Notes under the pieces: generated by a model
Told to the model about the DNA's origin: nothing
What the model saw: only the letters and a program-made list of their open reading frames with translations
The model's database searches: none
Made by a program: the position numbers and the translations under genes
From: Medicago truncatula
Lineage: Eukaryota > Streptophyta > Magnoliopsida > Fabales > Fabaceae
Direction of reading: 5' to 3'
NCBI RefSeq assembly: GCF_003473485.1
Contig: NC_053042.1
Span: forward strand, 53,903,762-53,967,761
Length of the DNA: 64,000 nt
Part shown: in pieces, positions 39,801 to 51,729 of the stretch
Numbering within the stretch: position 1 is the first letter of the stretch
Layout of the letters: every line of letters begins with the position of its first letter

Positions 39801-42800
39801 AAAGATTCATCATAGATTATCTATATAGATCTATACAAACTTCAACATTTGCGAGTTTTTTCTTTCTTGTAGTTATGCAAAACGCACCGGTTAAAATCAA
39901 ATTTATAATGGATGTCATACGTGAAGTATTTTTCTCATTAGTAAATGTTTGGGGGTGGGAGTAGGAGGGGGAGAATATGAAAGGATATTTAGGTTGATTA
40001 CACTTCAATTAGTCAACCCTTTAGTTTGGTATTTATCCTAAAAAAACACGTGAATGAATTTTATTGCTGTACATGAGTTGTAACAGAAGAAAGAAAATAT
40101 CCATGTCAATCAATTGTGATATTGTACAGCAAAGCATAGTTTTTTAATTCAATCTTGGTACTATAAATTTCAGTGATTGGAGTAGGGATATAGCAACTAT
40201 AACCATATAGATATAATAATGAAAATAAATCAGTTAACTTAAAGGAGACAGGCAAAGTTTTATCAATTGATGTATTTTGGGGAAATAAATCAATTTAATA
40301 TCTAGTTGCTAAGAATTATACCTTCTTCGTTCATCAAAGTGATAGATACATTGACACAAGTTCATTTTCTAAAACTACAATATTGTAAACTAGAGGTGAT
40401 AATAAATTTGCTTAATTGTGTTATAATTATATTCTGCTATAAATGAACTGTCTGTTTTTCAAATGTATTTTAAGCATCCAAATAAGGAAAAGTGAACTCA
40501 TTATTTAGTCCCCTCACCTAAAAAGATCCTTTTTCTTTCCATCATTTTAGTTCCTAACTCCCAAACATGCACTTGGTTCTTTGGTCAGCATGCATTTACA
40601 TATCTGTACAATGTTATATGCACCTTACTAAATATTTTTAGCTAATTATTTATTTGGTGTGATTCCTTTTTTTTTTTTTTTGATGAATGACATGATTCAT
40701 TTTATCCTGGGCAGGATAAGTCTTGGCGTGTGCGTTACATGGTTGCAAATCAATTGTATGAGCTCTGTGAAGCTGTAGGCCCCGAACCTACCAGGTATTA
40801 TTTTTTCGCTGAATATTTCAATTACTGTATATCTTTCCATCATAGTTCTATGTGATGTAAATTGTGAGCTGAGTTCACTAGTTGAGATCTTGATTTTCTT
40901 GCATATAATACGGCCCAACCCTAAGGCCCGGTGAATATATCTTTCTTGAGATTTTAACATGTTGTAACACTTCTTGTTTTTGTGAAGAGCTGAATTGGTC
41001 CCTGCGTATGTTCGATTGCTTCGAGATAATGAGGCTGAGGTACGCATAGCAGCTGCTGGGAAAGTGACCAAGTTTTGTCGGATTTTAAGTCCAGATCTTG
41101 CGATTCAGCATATTCTTCCTTGTGTAAAGGTGTGCATCGTTGAGAAAGAAATTTGGATGCATGTTTAATATTACCATATATATGAAGGCTCTCTTTTGTT
41201 TTGGTTGTGTAATTTAGCATTCTAAATTGAACAAATTTTGCAGGAATTGTCATCAGACTCTTCACAGCATGTCCGTTCTGCTCTGGCTTCAGTAATAATG
41301 GGAATGGCTCCAGTGTTAGGAAAGGTATAAATGTCAGATAGACGTTTCTGCAGTATATTTGCTCTAGACAGTGTTTGCAGTATCCATATCAGGAAGGTGC
41401 AATCTGTTGTTGGGGGTCCTTAATAAAAAAATCATATTGCCTTTCACTATGTAACTCAGTAACTTGTAAACTGAGCTGAGTTTTGAACATCATTTAGTGT
41501 TTTGGTTGTCTTCATATATTTCACAGTTTTCATAAATGCCATCTGCTTGTGTTGTGTAGACCATTGAAACTCTATACAACTAGCTACTGAAATATGTCTT
41601 TCGCAAGTCAGAAGGGCACATGTCATGCTGCGGTCTCGATTGACCTGTACAGTATTTAATCAGATTCACCTTTAAAGTCCTAACTTTCCACCGTCTTCCC
41701 AGCCTGCTACAAGGGAAATATCTTAATGTTAAATCTTGGTTTAAAGCAGTGTTTAGGCCTTCTAAATTAGCAAGGTCATAAACTAGGTGAATGTTAGTAA
41801 TGTTGATATCCTGTGTCATTTCTAAAGGTTACTTTGTTTCTTAGCAATCTGTGTATATTTTTGGTTGACTGCTTAGTGTAGTTACTTTATGGTATCTTCT
41901 GCTTCTGGCTTTTGCTGGCATGAAAATTTATATTGAATTTACTGGATTTTGATAGTTCAGATCTGTAACTACTCTTGTGCCACTAGTTTTCCGTGGATTT
42001 TCAGTAAATTATTGTATTTCCTCTTTTGTGCGATAATGGGTTGTTCTCAAAAGCATTTTTTTTTTCTGATCATGGTAGTAGTAGCATTTAGTGCAAATGT
42101 GATTCTTAGTTCTACCTTATCTTCAATGCAGGAAGCAACAATAGAGCAGCTTCTTCCTATTTTCCTATCCCTTCTGAAGGATGAATTTCCTGATGTGCGC
42201 CTAAACATCATCAGCAAGCTTGATCAAGTGAATCAGGTTGTTCTAGTTTTCTGTAGTTGTTTTAATTTTCAGAATGCTTTCAAACTCTTGAAAACCTTTT
42301 CCTTTCCTCTGATTAATTTAACACGCAGAACCTGTTTATTGATGTCCTTAAATCTGCATGCCACACATATATACTCTGCAAAGCAAATATTTCAAAGTCT
42401 TATTGGTCAAACCATTCTTACAGGTTATTGGAATCGATCTGTTATCTCAATCTTTATTACCAGCCATTGTTGAGCTTGCGGAGGATAGGCATTGGAGAGT
42501 TCGGCTTGCAATTATAGAGTATATACCCTTATTAGCAAGTCAATTAGGGGTTGGATTTTTTGACGACAAATTGGGTGCTCTTTGCATGCAGTGGTTACAG
42601 GATAAGGTTTGTGCTCTTCACTTTCTTGCTAGTAAGGTAGATTTTGGGAACTGCATATTTTATATTTACTATTTTGTGTAGGTTCATTCAATTCGTGAAG
42701 CAGCTGCTAACAACTTGAAACGTCTAGCTGAAGAGTTTGGTCCAGAGTGGGCTATGCAGCACATCATTCCTCAGGTTCATCTCTTAGCTTAATTTATTAT

Positions 42801-44095
42801 TTACACATGGTACTCTATCTTGTATCTCAATATTATTTTGTCTATGTGTGTGTATGCTTCTATCTTCCGTCGGAAGGGCACTTATAATCTGTTCTTCTGT
42901 ATCGTCGTTGTTTTTTTTAGAAACATTTCTTTGCTTACACCATATAATTTAGAGAACAATAAACCGTATTTTAAATGATTTAATGAACCTGCTGGTTTTC
43001 AACTGAAATGGTGAAAGAAAGTTGTTGCTCATGAGCAATCATGGGAAGTGGAGTAGGGGACTAGTGAAAATCGTCCACTTTTTTCTACCGTCTTTATTGA
43101 GATCAAAGGAGCCTGCACTGCTCTTGGTTTGTTTTCAGTTTAAGCACAGCAGCTCCTATGCCAAAATATTGAAATAATAGAATTATCTGCTTTCGTGGTA
43201 CTGCTGCTTGAATAAAGTTGAAGTCATGTATGAAAAGGTCTCCTGTCATGAATATAACAAATTGAATTTTGGACTGCAGCTAAATTAGGAAATACAGGTT
43301 TTATGTTTTTCTGTTCAGCCTTGGACCAAAATATGGTTTATGATAGAACATTATGGTGTAATTTGATCCATGTAGCCAACCCCACTTAGTGAGATAAGGC
43401 TTCGTTGTTGTTGTATGTTCAGTCATGCCCCCCTTGGCTCTGGCCTCTCTTTGGCCCTTCAAAGAGTCACTGTATTATTATCCTTGAAATATGCGCTTGT
43501 ATCTGCTATTACTTGTTTTGTTGTCCTAAATGCAACTTCACATGTATCATTTTGAACTGTATGGAACAGGTTTTGGAGATGATTACTAATCCACACTATT
43601 TGTATCGGATGACCATTCTTCGTGCTATCTCCCTGCTAGCCCCTGTAATGGGCTCTGAAGTCACTTGTTCAAAATTGTTGCCTGCTGTTGTTGCAGCATC
43701 AAAAGACAGGTATTTTGTTTTAATTTTTGAAAATTTGCCCTATGCCATAGCACCATAGGGAAAGGATTAATATAATTGTCCAAGCTTCTAACTCATGGAT
43801 GTTTGATCACATGTAGAGTGCCCAACATAAAGTTCAATGTGGCAAAGGTGTTAGAGTCCATCTTCCCCATCGTCGACCAATCTGTAAGTATCTTGATTTC
43901 TTGTGTTTTTTATCGACGTATCCTTTTTTCTTTCTATGCCACCAATCTTATCCCGTGAACACCATTGCCATTCAGGTGGTAGAAAAGACGATCCGACCAT
44001 GTCTGGTTGAGCTCGGTGAGGACCCTGATGTTGACGTGCGATTTTTTTCCAACCAAGCCTTGCAGGCAATTGATCATGTCATGATGTCTAGCTAG
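36868..44095 (+). CDS. PP2AA: Protein phosphatase 2A, 65-kDa scaffold subunit A
   Basis: HEAT-repeat scaffold that holds the catalytic C and regulatory B subunits of PP2A; in Arabidopsis the three PP2AA genes (RCN1 and relatives) act in auxin, ethylene and ABA responses. Twelve coding exons: 36868-37260, 37685-37931, 38074-38186, 40715-40794, 40988-41129, 41244-41324, 42132-42236, 42424-42606, 42682-42774, 43570-43709, 43817-43883, 43976-44095. They sum to 587 residues, exactly the usual plant length, with no frame problems. The start [20 protein letters not shown] and the end [12 protein letters not shown] are family hallmarks; HEAT-motif helices recur through the protein ([41 protein letters not shown]). 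Intron 3 is 2.5 kb and carries an 84-bp tandem duplication. Plants have several paralogues; which one this is cannot be told. Confidence 0.97.
39039..39206. repeat. 84-bp tandem duplication in PP2A-A intron 3
   Basis: Two consecutive, apparently identical copies (39039-39122 and 39123-39206) begin TAAACTAAACACGTAGATGT and end TTTAGAAGTCAGAA. Perfect identity suggests a recent event or ongoing slippage, and length variation between individuals is likely. Confidence 0.92.
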
Positions 44096-45482
44096 ACCAT
44101 AATGTAAATGTGTCCGTGTCACATTTAGATCGATGACCTCGGCAAGGATGCTAATTTTTCAACTATTATAAACAATGCTGTTAGTTATGTTTAATGCTGT
44201 CCAGTTATAGCTAAATGGTTTTTTGCGAGTAACTAGTCATTGACAGATGATGTGATTTAGTTCTGGTTTTGTACCATTTTTACCATGTTTTCTATAATTC
44301 TTTTCTTGATTGTATTTTGCATAGGTTCTTTATTATTGTGATCATTTTTGTTCCTTGTCCTTCTTGTTCTAGGAATGCATTGCATTTGCTTTTTTCAAAT
44401 ATTATCAAGTTTGATTGCTTTCAGCTAAAATTACTGTTGGAATAAAACAAATTAATTCAATTTTAAGTTTGTTTTTACCTAGAAAATTTTGAATCAAATT
44501 TACTAAAATTTCATTCAAATATATTTAAGCGTCAAGCCCTCTCTGAGTTTAATGGATTGTCATTGCTTCAGTTTGTGCAATTTCGAAACAGCTTATTTGT
44601 CTTGTTATTATTACAATTCCAAGGTAATCACGAAAAATGTAAAAGAAAATTAATTAATTTTTAGAGATGACATGGTGGTAACGTCTGATCATTGGATTTA
44701 TTTTGATCTATGATTCAAAGTCATTTTGTCATCAACGTACAACAAAAGAGTATAATGAAATCATACATTATTCTTGGGGATTAGTGGAGGCATGTTCCCT
44801 AGGAATTTAAGAATTGCGACTAATTTACCCATCAATCAATTAAAATCAGCCACATAAGTAAATTGGGAACTAAAATGAAAGTTAATTTGTGAGTATCACT
44901 TACGTATTTACTCATTTAACTAATTTTAAATGATTGATGGATAAATTTCTTACAATTTTTCATTTCATTCTAGACCTCACCTTTTTATATTAAGATGTGT
45001 TATTTAAACATTTATCTATACAGACAATCAAAATTTTAAAAAGAAAATAAGGTATTGAGTGAAGTTTTTTGTCTTGTATGAACCAACTTGTGTTGGCAAT
45101 TCCATTATACATATCCCACGTGAATTTATTGACGATCGTATCAACCATGATTTGTACTTCTTCCAACCTTATGACAATGACAAAAGGGAGAAATATGTTA
45201 TGATAGCATAGTTGCATAGACAGTAAATATAAACATGTATATATTCATCTTTTTCACTCGAGTTGGGGAAAAAATAAGTCATGTGGCTACTTGATCTTCA
45301 ACGTGAAGTACAGGAGATAGGGGTCTCAACTTCCACCAGTTTGTTCCAAAAATAATTGAAATTGAAATAAAAATAGTTTCAAATGTGGGGGTTGAGGTTC
45401 AGTCATCATTCTTACAGGACTGGTTGCTGTTTTTCATTGTTCCACCAACCCCCAATGCACCTATTTTCACTCTTCACTCTTC
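44096..45482. other. PP2A-A 3' flank and spacer, nothing recognised
   Basis: AT-rich; no coding, RNA or transposon signature beyond the expected PP2A-A 3' UTR. Confidence 0.5.
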
Positions 45483-46290
45483 ACCTTATAAATAGCAACC
45501 CAAGCTAGATATGTCATTGCATTCGTTCTCTTCTCCTTCCTAGTTAATTTCATTTAATTTAATAAACTATAAAGCAAGAAAATGACCACATATCATCATT
45601 TCCTTTTGCTACCCAGGTATTTCAGTACACCACCTTTTTAATATATTCAAGCTGGAATGATTTTAACATATTGAATATGTATTGTTTTCGACATATTCTG
45701 AATTAATAATATATATTTTATTTTTAGTAAAATAAAGGGCTTTGTTCATTTTTTTGTTATTCTTCAACCTCAACCTTTAATACTTCATTTGTGTTCGTTG
45801 TTTCAAAATTTCATTCTCAACTACTTTAATTCAGACAAACAAAATTGGTTAGGTTATAATACTTATGTGTTATCTTCTTGTTAATAACTTTAATTCCCAT
45901 TCTTGTTGATTTTGAGTATCATATAACAACAATGATAATGATGATAGCAATAAATAATATTAACAATAATAATATAAAGAAATATGATCTATTCTGATGC
46001 ATTCATACAAATGAGAAGATTTATTCTTATTTGGATTCATGTAAAATTTATCATGTGTACCAAACCTTAAATTTGGATCTTGAAGGACATATTTGATTTA
46101 TCATGTATATATTTAATTGTGTAGGAACAACGAGCGAAAGTTATTATGAGTTGGCCTGGAACACTCATTTGAGCAAGAAAAAATAAGCAACTTAAGCAGA
46201 TTAAAGGTTGAGGTTGTAAACTGTTTACAAACCTCAACCTCGAACTTTCAGCTAGATCAAGGGTTTAAGCTGAAGCCTTCAAGATGTGCT
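45483..46290 (+). promoter_or_regulatory. TATA-type promoter and possible short spliced transcript
   Basis: CTTATAAATAGCA (45484-45496) is a strong plant TATA box, preceded by pyrimidine-rich DNA and followed by a CT-rich leader. At 45582 a short frame MTTYHHFLLLPR runs to a donor CAG/GTATTT (45615/45616); a matching acceptor TTGTGTAG ends at 46124, and joining gives a 19-residue peptide ending NNERKLL. The second part contains a near-perfect palindrome (46206-46239, GGTTGAGGTT arms). This could be a small peptide gene, a non-coding RNA, or an orphan promoter. No family recognised. Confidence 0.3.
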
Positions 46291-46566
46291 GCTTCAATGG
46301 TTTAGTGTGACACTGACCACGTGATCCACATAAAACTACAATTATTTATTTATAGTAAACATAAGATAGATTACATGACCAAATAGTGTCATTTGAACAA
46401 TTTATTTGATTTTTATACAAAAGTGTATATGAAGGATATTGATGGATTATTTTATTTCAAAAAATCTAGCAACTCATACACAGTACCAGCCCCGTACTTT
46501 TGGGAGTGCAAACAATTTAATTGAGCTGGACCTCCAAAAGTAACAGGCCTCAAGAAAAAGAAATTA

Positions 46567-47922
46567 GAGTTTTACTTTTCCCGCCTAATGTCTTTCCTCG
46601 CGCGCCCTATTTTTTTCCACTTCTACCCCTGATCCGGATTTCATTTTCCGAATTGTATTGTTAGAATTTTGCAGATGTTTCCGGATTTTAAAATCCGAAA
46701 TAATGTTTTACGAGGACTTTTGCAATTTTAAGCTTTAAAATTCGTAAAATAAAATGCAAATAAAATAAAAAAAACAGAAATAAAAAAACACAAACATAAA
46801 AACAACTCATTTTATTAATATATGAACAATACATTACAATAATTTTCAAGTTTTTTAAGCTTATTACATAAGATCATAAATCTATTTCTAATCTCCTAAG
46901 ATTCTAACCACTACTATGTGATAGGACATAGCAGTAGTTTCCCTATTGGAGGGCAACCGGAAGAGGAGGGAAGAGGAGGGCGGGAAGAAGAGAACAATGC
47001 CCCTGAGGGAGGTGGGGGGTGCTCAAACTTACGCCCAGACAAGCCAAGCTAAGAACCACACTGACCCACATGACCTTAGATGAACCGCACTTTGTTGCAG
47101 CGCGGTTACATCCTCATTGACCGTTCATACAAACCCTGAAAGTTTTCAACGAGGCCCTTATCTATGAAAAGCTAACGATGAAAAACCATGGTTGTAGAAG
47201 GAAGAAGAGGAGGAGAGGGTGGGAGAGGATGGTGTGAGAAATGGTGGGGTTTGGAAGGCTATGTATAGGGAGGGGTGGGTCAAAAACGGTTGGGAGGTCA
47301 TAAATGCAGTCCAAAAACGTGGTAAAACGCGTTTTTTTGACTTGACCACCGACAAAAATGTGTGGTGCAGACCACCGGCCATGACCGATGCATTCCGGAA
47401 TATAAAATCTAGAATGCACATATGATTTTCGGAATATATTTTCCGGATTAATGCGATAATGGTGAACGAGGGAAAAGTTGGCACTTCTTGTAGGGCTAAG
47501 GACGTTCCGGAATGTAAAATCCGGAATGCTTCAACATTGGATTCTTTTGAAAGAGAGTCATTAATGTGGGTTTGAACGGTTACAACCACTAACACGTTTT
47601 CATTGACTGTATTAATGACCTAGGACTTGTTTTAGGCTATAAATAGGCTTCCATCTTCAACAAATACCTTCATTCTTCACTTCACCTCTTTTCTTCCATT
47701 TTCTTCAAATATTTTTAGTTTTTTAGGGGTGTCAGTGGTATAACGGTCAACAGAAACCCTTGACATCAAAGAAAGACACAAAAAATCACATAACATCTGG
47801 TCCGGATTTCGTTTTTCGGAAACACTAACAATCGGATCCGAATTATATAATCCAGACTAGGGGTATTTTTGGAAATTTTGCAGGGCGCGTGAGAAGGCAA
47901 TATGGTGGAAAAAGTAAAACTC
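46567..47922. mobile_element. Mutator-like element, non-autonomous (1356 bp), 9-bp TSD
   Basis: Terminal inverted repeats of about 100 bp start GAGTTTTACTTTTCCCGCC and end GGTGGAAAAAGTAAAACTC. Identical 9-mers AAGAAATTA flank it (46558-46566 and 47923-47931). The interior is unusually GC-rich for this window (46950-47330) and holds at least four near-palindromes built on TTCCGGA...TCCGGAA (46680, 47395-47450, 47510, 47810). A 145-codon minus-strand frame (47158-47595) resembles no known transposase. It may carry captured sequence. Confidence 0.85.
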
Positions 47923-47931
47923 AAGAAATTA

Positions 47932-48921
47932 TTGTCCAATATACACCACCACTCAAAAAAAATGAAAAAACATGTTTTATATTTCTATTTCTAAGTAAAA
48001 AAACATGTTTCATGTTTCTATTTCTAAGTAAAAAAACACGTCCTTAAAAAAAATAATTGCTAATTTTGATTATGGTGGTTAATAATCATTAATCATTATA
48101 CGATATTATTTTCAATTTAAATAGAAGATTATTCTTTTTAAAAAAATTATGTTTTTTTATTAGGGACATATTTTTACTATAAAAGTCGAGCCTTCAATTT
48201 CATAGGAACGATCCTAATACACACTAAGTGCAACAAAACAAAAAAATGTAGGTTCGAACCGACTGTCCAACATATAAATCTCTCTTTACCATGCATATGG
48301 ATTGTACATAATTTATTTACTTTACACATACTAACAAAGAAGTTCTCAATTTAAACTCAATCGACAGCTAATATGAGCGGAAGTCCAATCATCTAAGCTA
48401 ATGTCCATTGGCAGTTTTATTTACTACTCGGTTATTTTATGATCATATATATTGTAAGTTGTAACGTATGATCATATATTTACTACTCTACGATTTTCAC
48501 TTTGTGTTTGATTGTCATGTGTTGATTCGATCATACTTTGATTTCCCAAAAATATTTTAAAATATTTGATTTATATACATTGTTAGATTAAAACTATTTT
48601 AAAACATATGCATTATAAAGAAGAAAGTTAATCCACGTAACTTCAGTTTAGACCATATCTCAAATCAATTTGTGACTTTGGTTTTTGTAATAGTACTCGT
48701 TCACTAGGTTTAAACTTGATCACTAATGATTTATTACTTTCTCATCGCCTTAGCAAGGTTTTTCTTTTGTGGAATTCAAATATTATATTTTGGAAATAAG
48801 TGCACAGATTCATGGAATGGAATCCTACTAAATGTAAAAAAAACAAAATCAATAGCTATAATGTTATGAACACAATTTTCTTCGATATTTACATTGACCA
48901 AGAGTCCAATATGCACACCCA
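47932..48921. other. AT-rich spacer with a short tandem repeat
   Basis: A roughly 34-bp unit containing AAAAAACATGTTT and CTATTTCTAAGT is repeated two to three times at 47962-48040. Nothing else recognised; a worn tRNA-like segment may be present near 48200-48300. Confidence 0.45.
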
Positions 48922-48935
48922 GACATTTAAACATT

Positions 48936-49020
48936 TGTTTCATGAGCTTAGCTCAGTTGGTAACGATAATGCATAATATATGCAAGGTTCAGATTTGAAC
49001 ACCAGACACCACCAAAAAAA
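48936..49020 (+). mobile_element. Very short tRNA-derived SINE at the carboxylesterase stop codon (85 bp)
   Basis: GAGCTTAGCTCAGTTGGTAA (A box) and AAGGTTCAGATTTGAACACC (B box) are followed by an A-rich tail. Flanking 14-mers GACATTTAAACATT (48922-48935) and GATATTTAAACATT (49021-49034) differ at one base. The right copy includes two bases of the carboxylesterase stop codon (49033-49035 on the minus strand), so the insertion point is the end of that reading frame. Same family as 35843-35929. Confidence 0.86.
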
Positions 49021-49032
49021 GATATTTAAACA

Positions 49033-50094
49033 TTAATCAAGATCAAATAAAAACTGAGAATCAAAACCCATGAATGATTTGACACAATCCATCATTTGAA
49101 CAACTCTTATCTTAGAGACCTGAGATTTACTTAGAATCTGGAAAGCATGGCCAACACCTTTAAAAACTTCACATTCAACCCTTGTACCTGTTCTTCCCAA
49201 AGCATCACAAAACTCCATGTTCCTATCCTTCAATATATCCATCTCAGATATACACACCAACATAGGCATCATCAGTAGCTTCAATTCCTCCATTTTCACC
49301 AATGGATTACACCATGGATGATCGCGATCTTCGCCATATGGTAATGCCAATCGCCAATAAGTATCTGAAGCTGCTAAATTCAAAGCAGAACCAGATAATT
49401 GTTCCATGCATTTCTCTGATAATGTTCTTTCTTTTCCACCAAAAAATGGTTGTACCAAAATAAGACCCTTTAAATTTAAAGGCCTTAAAAATGCACCTTC
49501 ACATGAACCTACCCTTTTGGCAACATTATAAGCTATGTTACCACCTGCACTATCACCTCCTAAGAAGACATTAGAAAAGTTGCATTTTTTAGTCCACCAT
49601 TCAAATTCACTACTCTCATTTTGATATAAAAATTGTTTTTTCAACCACATTAGTGCATTTAAACCATCATCATAAGGTGCTGGAAGAGGATTTTCTGGTG
49701 CTAACCTATAGTTAACTGACATAATCAAGCAACCAACTTTTAAAGATAGCATAGCAAGAAATTCATGGTAGCAACTCCAAGCTGCAGAACCAACACAGAA
49801 ACCACCACCATGAAAATACACTAACAAAGGTAGTTTTTTTTGTGGAGAATTTGGAACATAGAAACGTGCCCAAATGTTTGTAACACTGTCAATGATAATG
49901 TCCCTTGAAGTCACATTTATTTTTGGACATAGATCAGAAGTGACACATGGAACAATGTTGGGTCGTTCTATATATCCATCTTTATGTACTTTAATTAGCC
50001 CTTTAATTTCCTCAACAACACAAGAACCTTGGTGTTGTTGATGGTTTTTACCATGTTGTGGGATAAGGTTTAGGTTTGAGGTAAGAGCAGTCAT
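49033..50094 (-). CDS. Carboxylesterase, plant CXE / GID1-like alpha/beta hydrolase
   Basis: Serine hydrolase of the plant carboxylesterase family (hormone-sensitive lipase type), which cleaves small esters in the cytosol; physiological substrate unknown. A single exon encodes 353 residues. Motifs in order: oxyanion-hole FHGGGFCVG (about residue 106), nucleophile elbow GGDSAGGN, acid in CISEMDILKDR, and catalytic histidine in GVGHAFQIL, so the Ser-Asp-His triad is complete. GID1 gibberellin receptors replace the histidine, so this is an enzyme, not a receptor. Start set at MTALTSN because the 60 upstream in-frame residues do not fit the family and overlap the promoter. A TATA box lies on the minus strand at 50191-50200, about 100 bp upstream. 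The 3' UTR begins in a SINE target repeat. Confidence 0.93.
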   Translation of the reverse strand: MTALTSNLNLIPQHGKNHQQHQGSCVVEEIKGLIKVHKDGYIERPNIVPCVTSDLCPKINVTSRDIIIDSVTNIWARFYVPNSPQKKLPLLVYFHGGGFCVGSAAWSCYHEFLAMLSLKVGCLIMSVNYRLAPENPLPAPYDDGLNALMWLKKQFLYQNESSEFEWWTKKCNFSNVFLGGDSAGGNIAYNVAKRVGSCEGAFLRPLNLKGLILVQPFFGGKERTLSEKCMEQLSGSALNLAASDTYWRLALPYGEDRDHPWCNPLVKMEELKLLMMPMLVCISEMDILKDRNMEFCDALGRTGTRVECEVFKGVGHAFQILSKSQVSKIRVVQMMDCVKSFMGFDSQFLFDLD

Positions 50095-50190
50095 AGGTTT
50101 TGGTGATTGAAGCAAGAAACAAAGGAATGAATGAAATTTATTTGGGGGTGATTGGGTTTGTACTTTGTAGGCATTACATTTATTGTTTGC

Positions 50191-50200
50191 TTTTATATAC
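50191..50200 (-). promoter_or_regulatory. TATA box of the carboxylesterase gene
   Basis: GTATATAAAA on the minus strand, 97 bases upstream of the chosen start codon, a normal TATA-to-ATG distance in plants. It argues against using the in-frame ATG at 50274, which lies upstream of this box. Confidence 0.6.
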
Positions 50201-50204
50201 ACAA

Positions 50205-51729
50205 AACAAGGAGTGGGGGCAAAAGTGATCAATGAATCTTTACCTACCAAAGTAGAATGTTGTAAATGTATCAACGTGAATTCACATGTGATGGTGGGTC
50301 ATTATAATTCTCAAATGTGCCTCCAATTTATTGAGAGTTCACATTCATCTAAGTGGAAAATGTATTGTAAATTAATCACAAATTTTTCTTGTAGGATACA
50401 AACTCACATTGAGTATCATAGACACCTTTTTATATATCATTCAGTATATTCTTATATTTAGAGTGAGATTAATGGTTGATTTTTGAATTTCAACAATCTA
50501 TCTATAACTTGTGCGTGAGTGAAATCATCACACTCAACTCTTATTCTCGTGTTAAATTGAACAAGACTCTACAATATCATTTGTTGGGTTACAAATCCTT
50601 CAACAACAAAAAAAAAAAAAATATTGTTGGGTTACAAGCAGAGCCTAAAACGGTAGAGAAGTGTCTTCATATTATTATACTACAAACAACCATACAAGCG
50701 GCTTAAACATTATATTTTGATTTAAAACCTTGAAATATTGAATATAAAATCATCTCTTTTATATATCTTTTGTTTAACTCATTCTTATAATCTTATTCAA
50801 TGTGAAATTAATCATTCCTACATCCCACTTTTAGGTGTGTCGCTGTTAAGTTACTCAAATAGAAACAAAATGAACATGATGAATGTGTGCATTGGATTAG
50901 CCACGTTACTACATGTCATTCGCCAACTGCTTATGTTTGACCTTAATTATCTTTTTTACTTTTGGCTTTTTTAAGGTACTTGAGTCTTGACTCTTGAGGT
51001 ATGTTTATGCAACTATGCTTGAGATTTTCATTGATATGCTTGAAAAAAAATCATAAACCATGTTTTTTCTCTCTTTTATTAAATTTTTTTTAGTGTAATT
51101 GGGACGCATATTTATCTATTATGTATCAATGATTAATTACACATTAATAAAAGGCAAGCAAGCCACAAACTACGCCGTTAGATCTTTTTGAATAGGAAAA
51201 ACAATCGTGGTAAACACAAAAATCATTTCTAAATAAAATGTTTTTTTAAAGGAAAAGAGGAAAAGCCTTAAAAGCATTGTAGCATTACATTGTTGACATT
51301 TTGAGAAACAATTGAGGTCAGTGGAGTGCAAACACTACGGGCTAACATTAGGCTGTCTCCCATTAGCATCGTTTCAGGAACAGAGTATTATAAGACAACA
51401 TTAACAAAACATTCTTTGGAAGTGATATGTAGTTTGTGGCCATGGATGTGGCATGTCACTTTGTTGCGTTTTGAGGCCCTCATAGGTCAGAATACATCTA
51501 AATATAGAAGCTTTCTCTGGTCTTAGTTGCTTTTTGATGTCCATCGAACTTGCTCCTCTCACTAAACATTTGGGACTTCAAAATAAAGAATGAGAGCTTG
51601 GTGGTCAAAGTTTATTGCTTGTCGTTTTCATGAGAAATTGTCAACGGTGTTTTATTTTTGAGTTACATTCATGCATCTTTTAAACTACATTTCTAACTAC
51701 CCACATCCCCGGAGCCAGAAAAAGAATAT
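50205..51729. other. Spacer, nothing recognised
   Basis: AT-rich upstream region of the carboxylesterase. A 15-bp word TTGTTGGGTTACAA recurs at 50581 and 50624. Open frames here show no protein-like composition. Confidence 0.45.

Noticed and set aside
42841-43560. Possible extra PP2A-A exons in the long ninth intron
   Set aside because: The 587-residue frame is already complete and collinear with the family; no extra coding segment is needed.
46206-46239. Possible microRNA precursor
   Set aside because: The palindrome arms meet with a one-base centre, leaving no loop or room for a miRNA/miRNA* duplex with normal spacing; kept only as an unusual palindrome.
47158-47595. 145-codon minus-strand frame in the Mutator-like element
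   Set aside because: Ser/Phe/Pro-rich tail, no recognisable domain or splice partners; probably a by-product of the GC-rich interior.
48941-49012. tRNA gene candidate (A box TAGCTCAGTTGG and B box GGTTCAGATTTGAAC)
   Set aside because: It cannot fold into a cloverleaf, has an A-rich tail and a flanking target duplication, so it is a tRNA-derived SINE. The same holds for 33602-33665, 35843-35929 and the fragment at 10049-10075.
50095-50274. Longer N-terminus for the carboxylesterase (60 more residues)
   Set aside because: It would place the start codon upstream of the TATA box at 50191-50200 and add sequence unlike the family.
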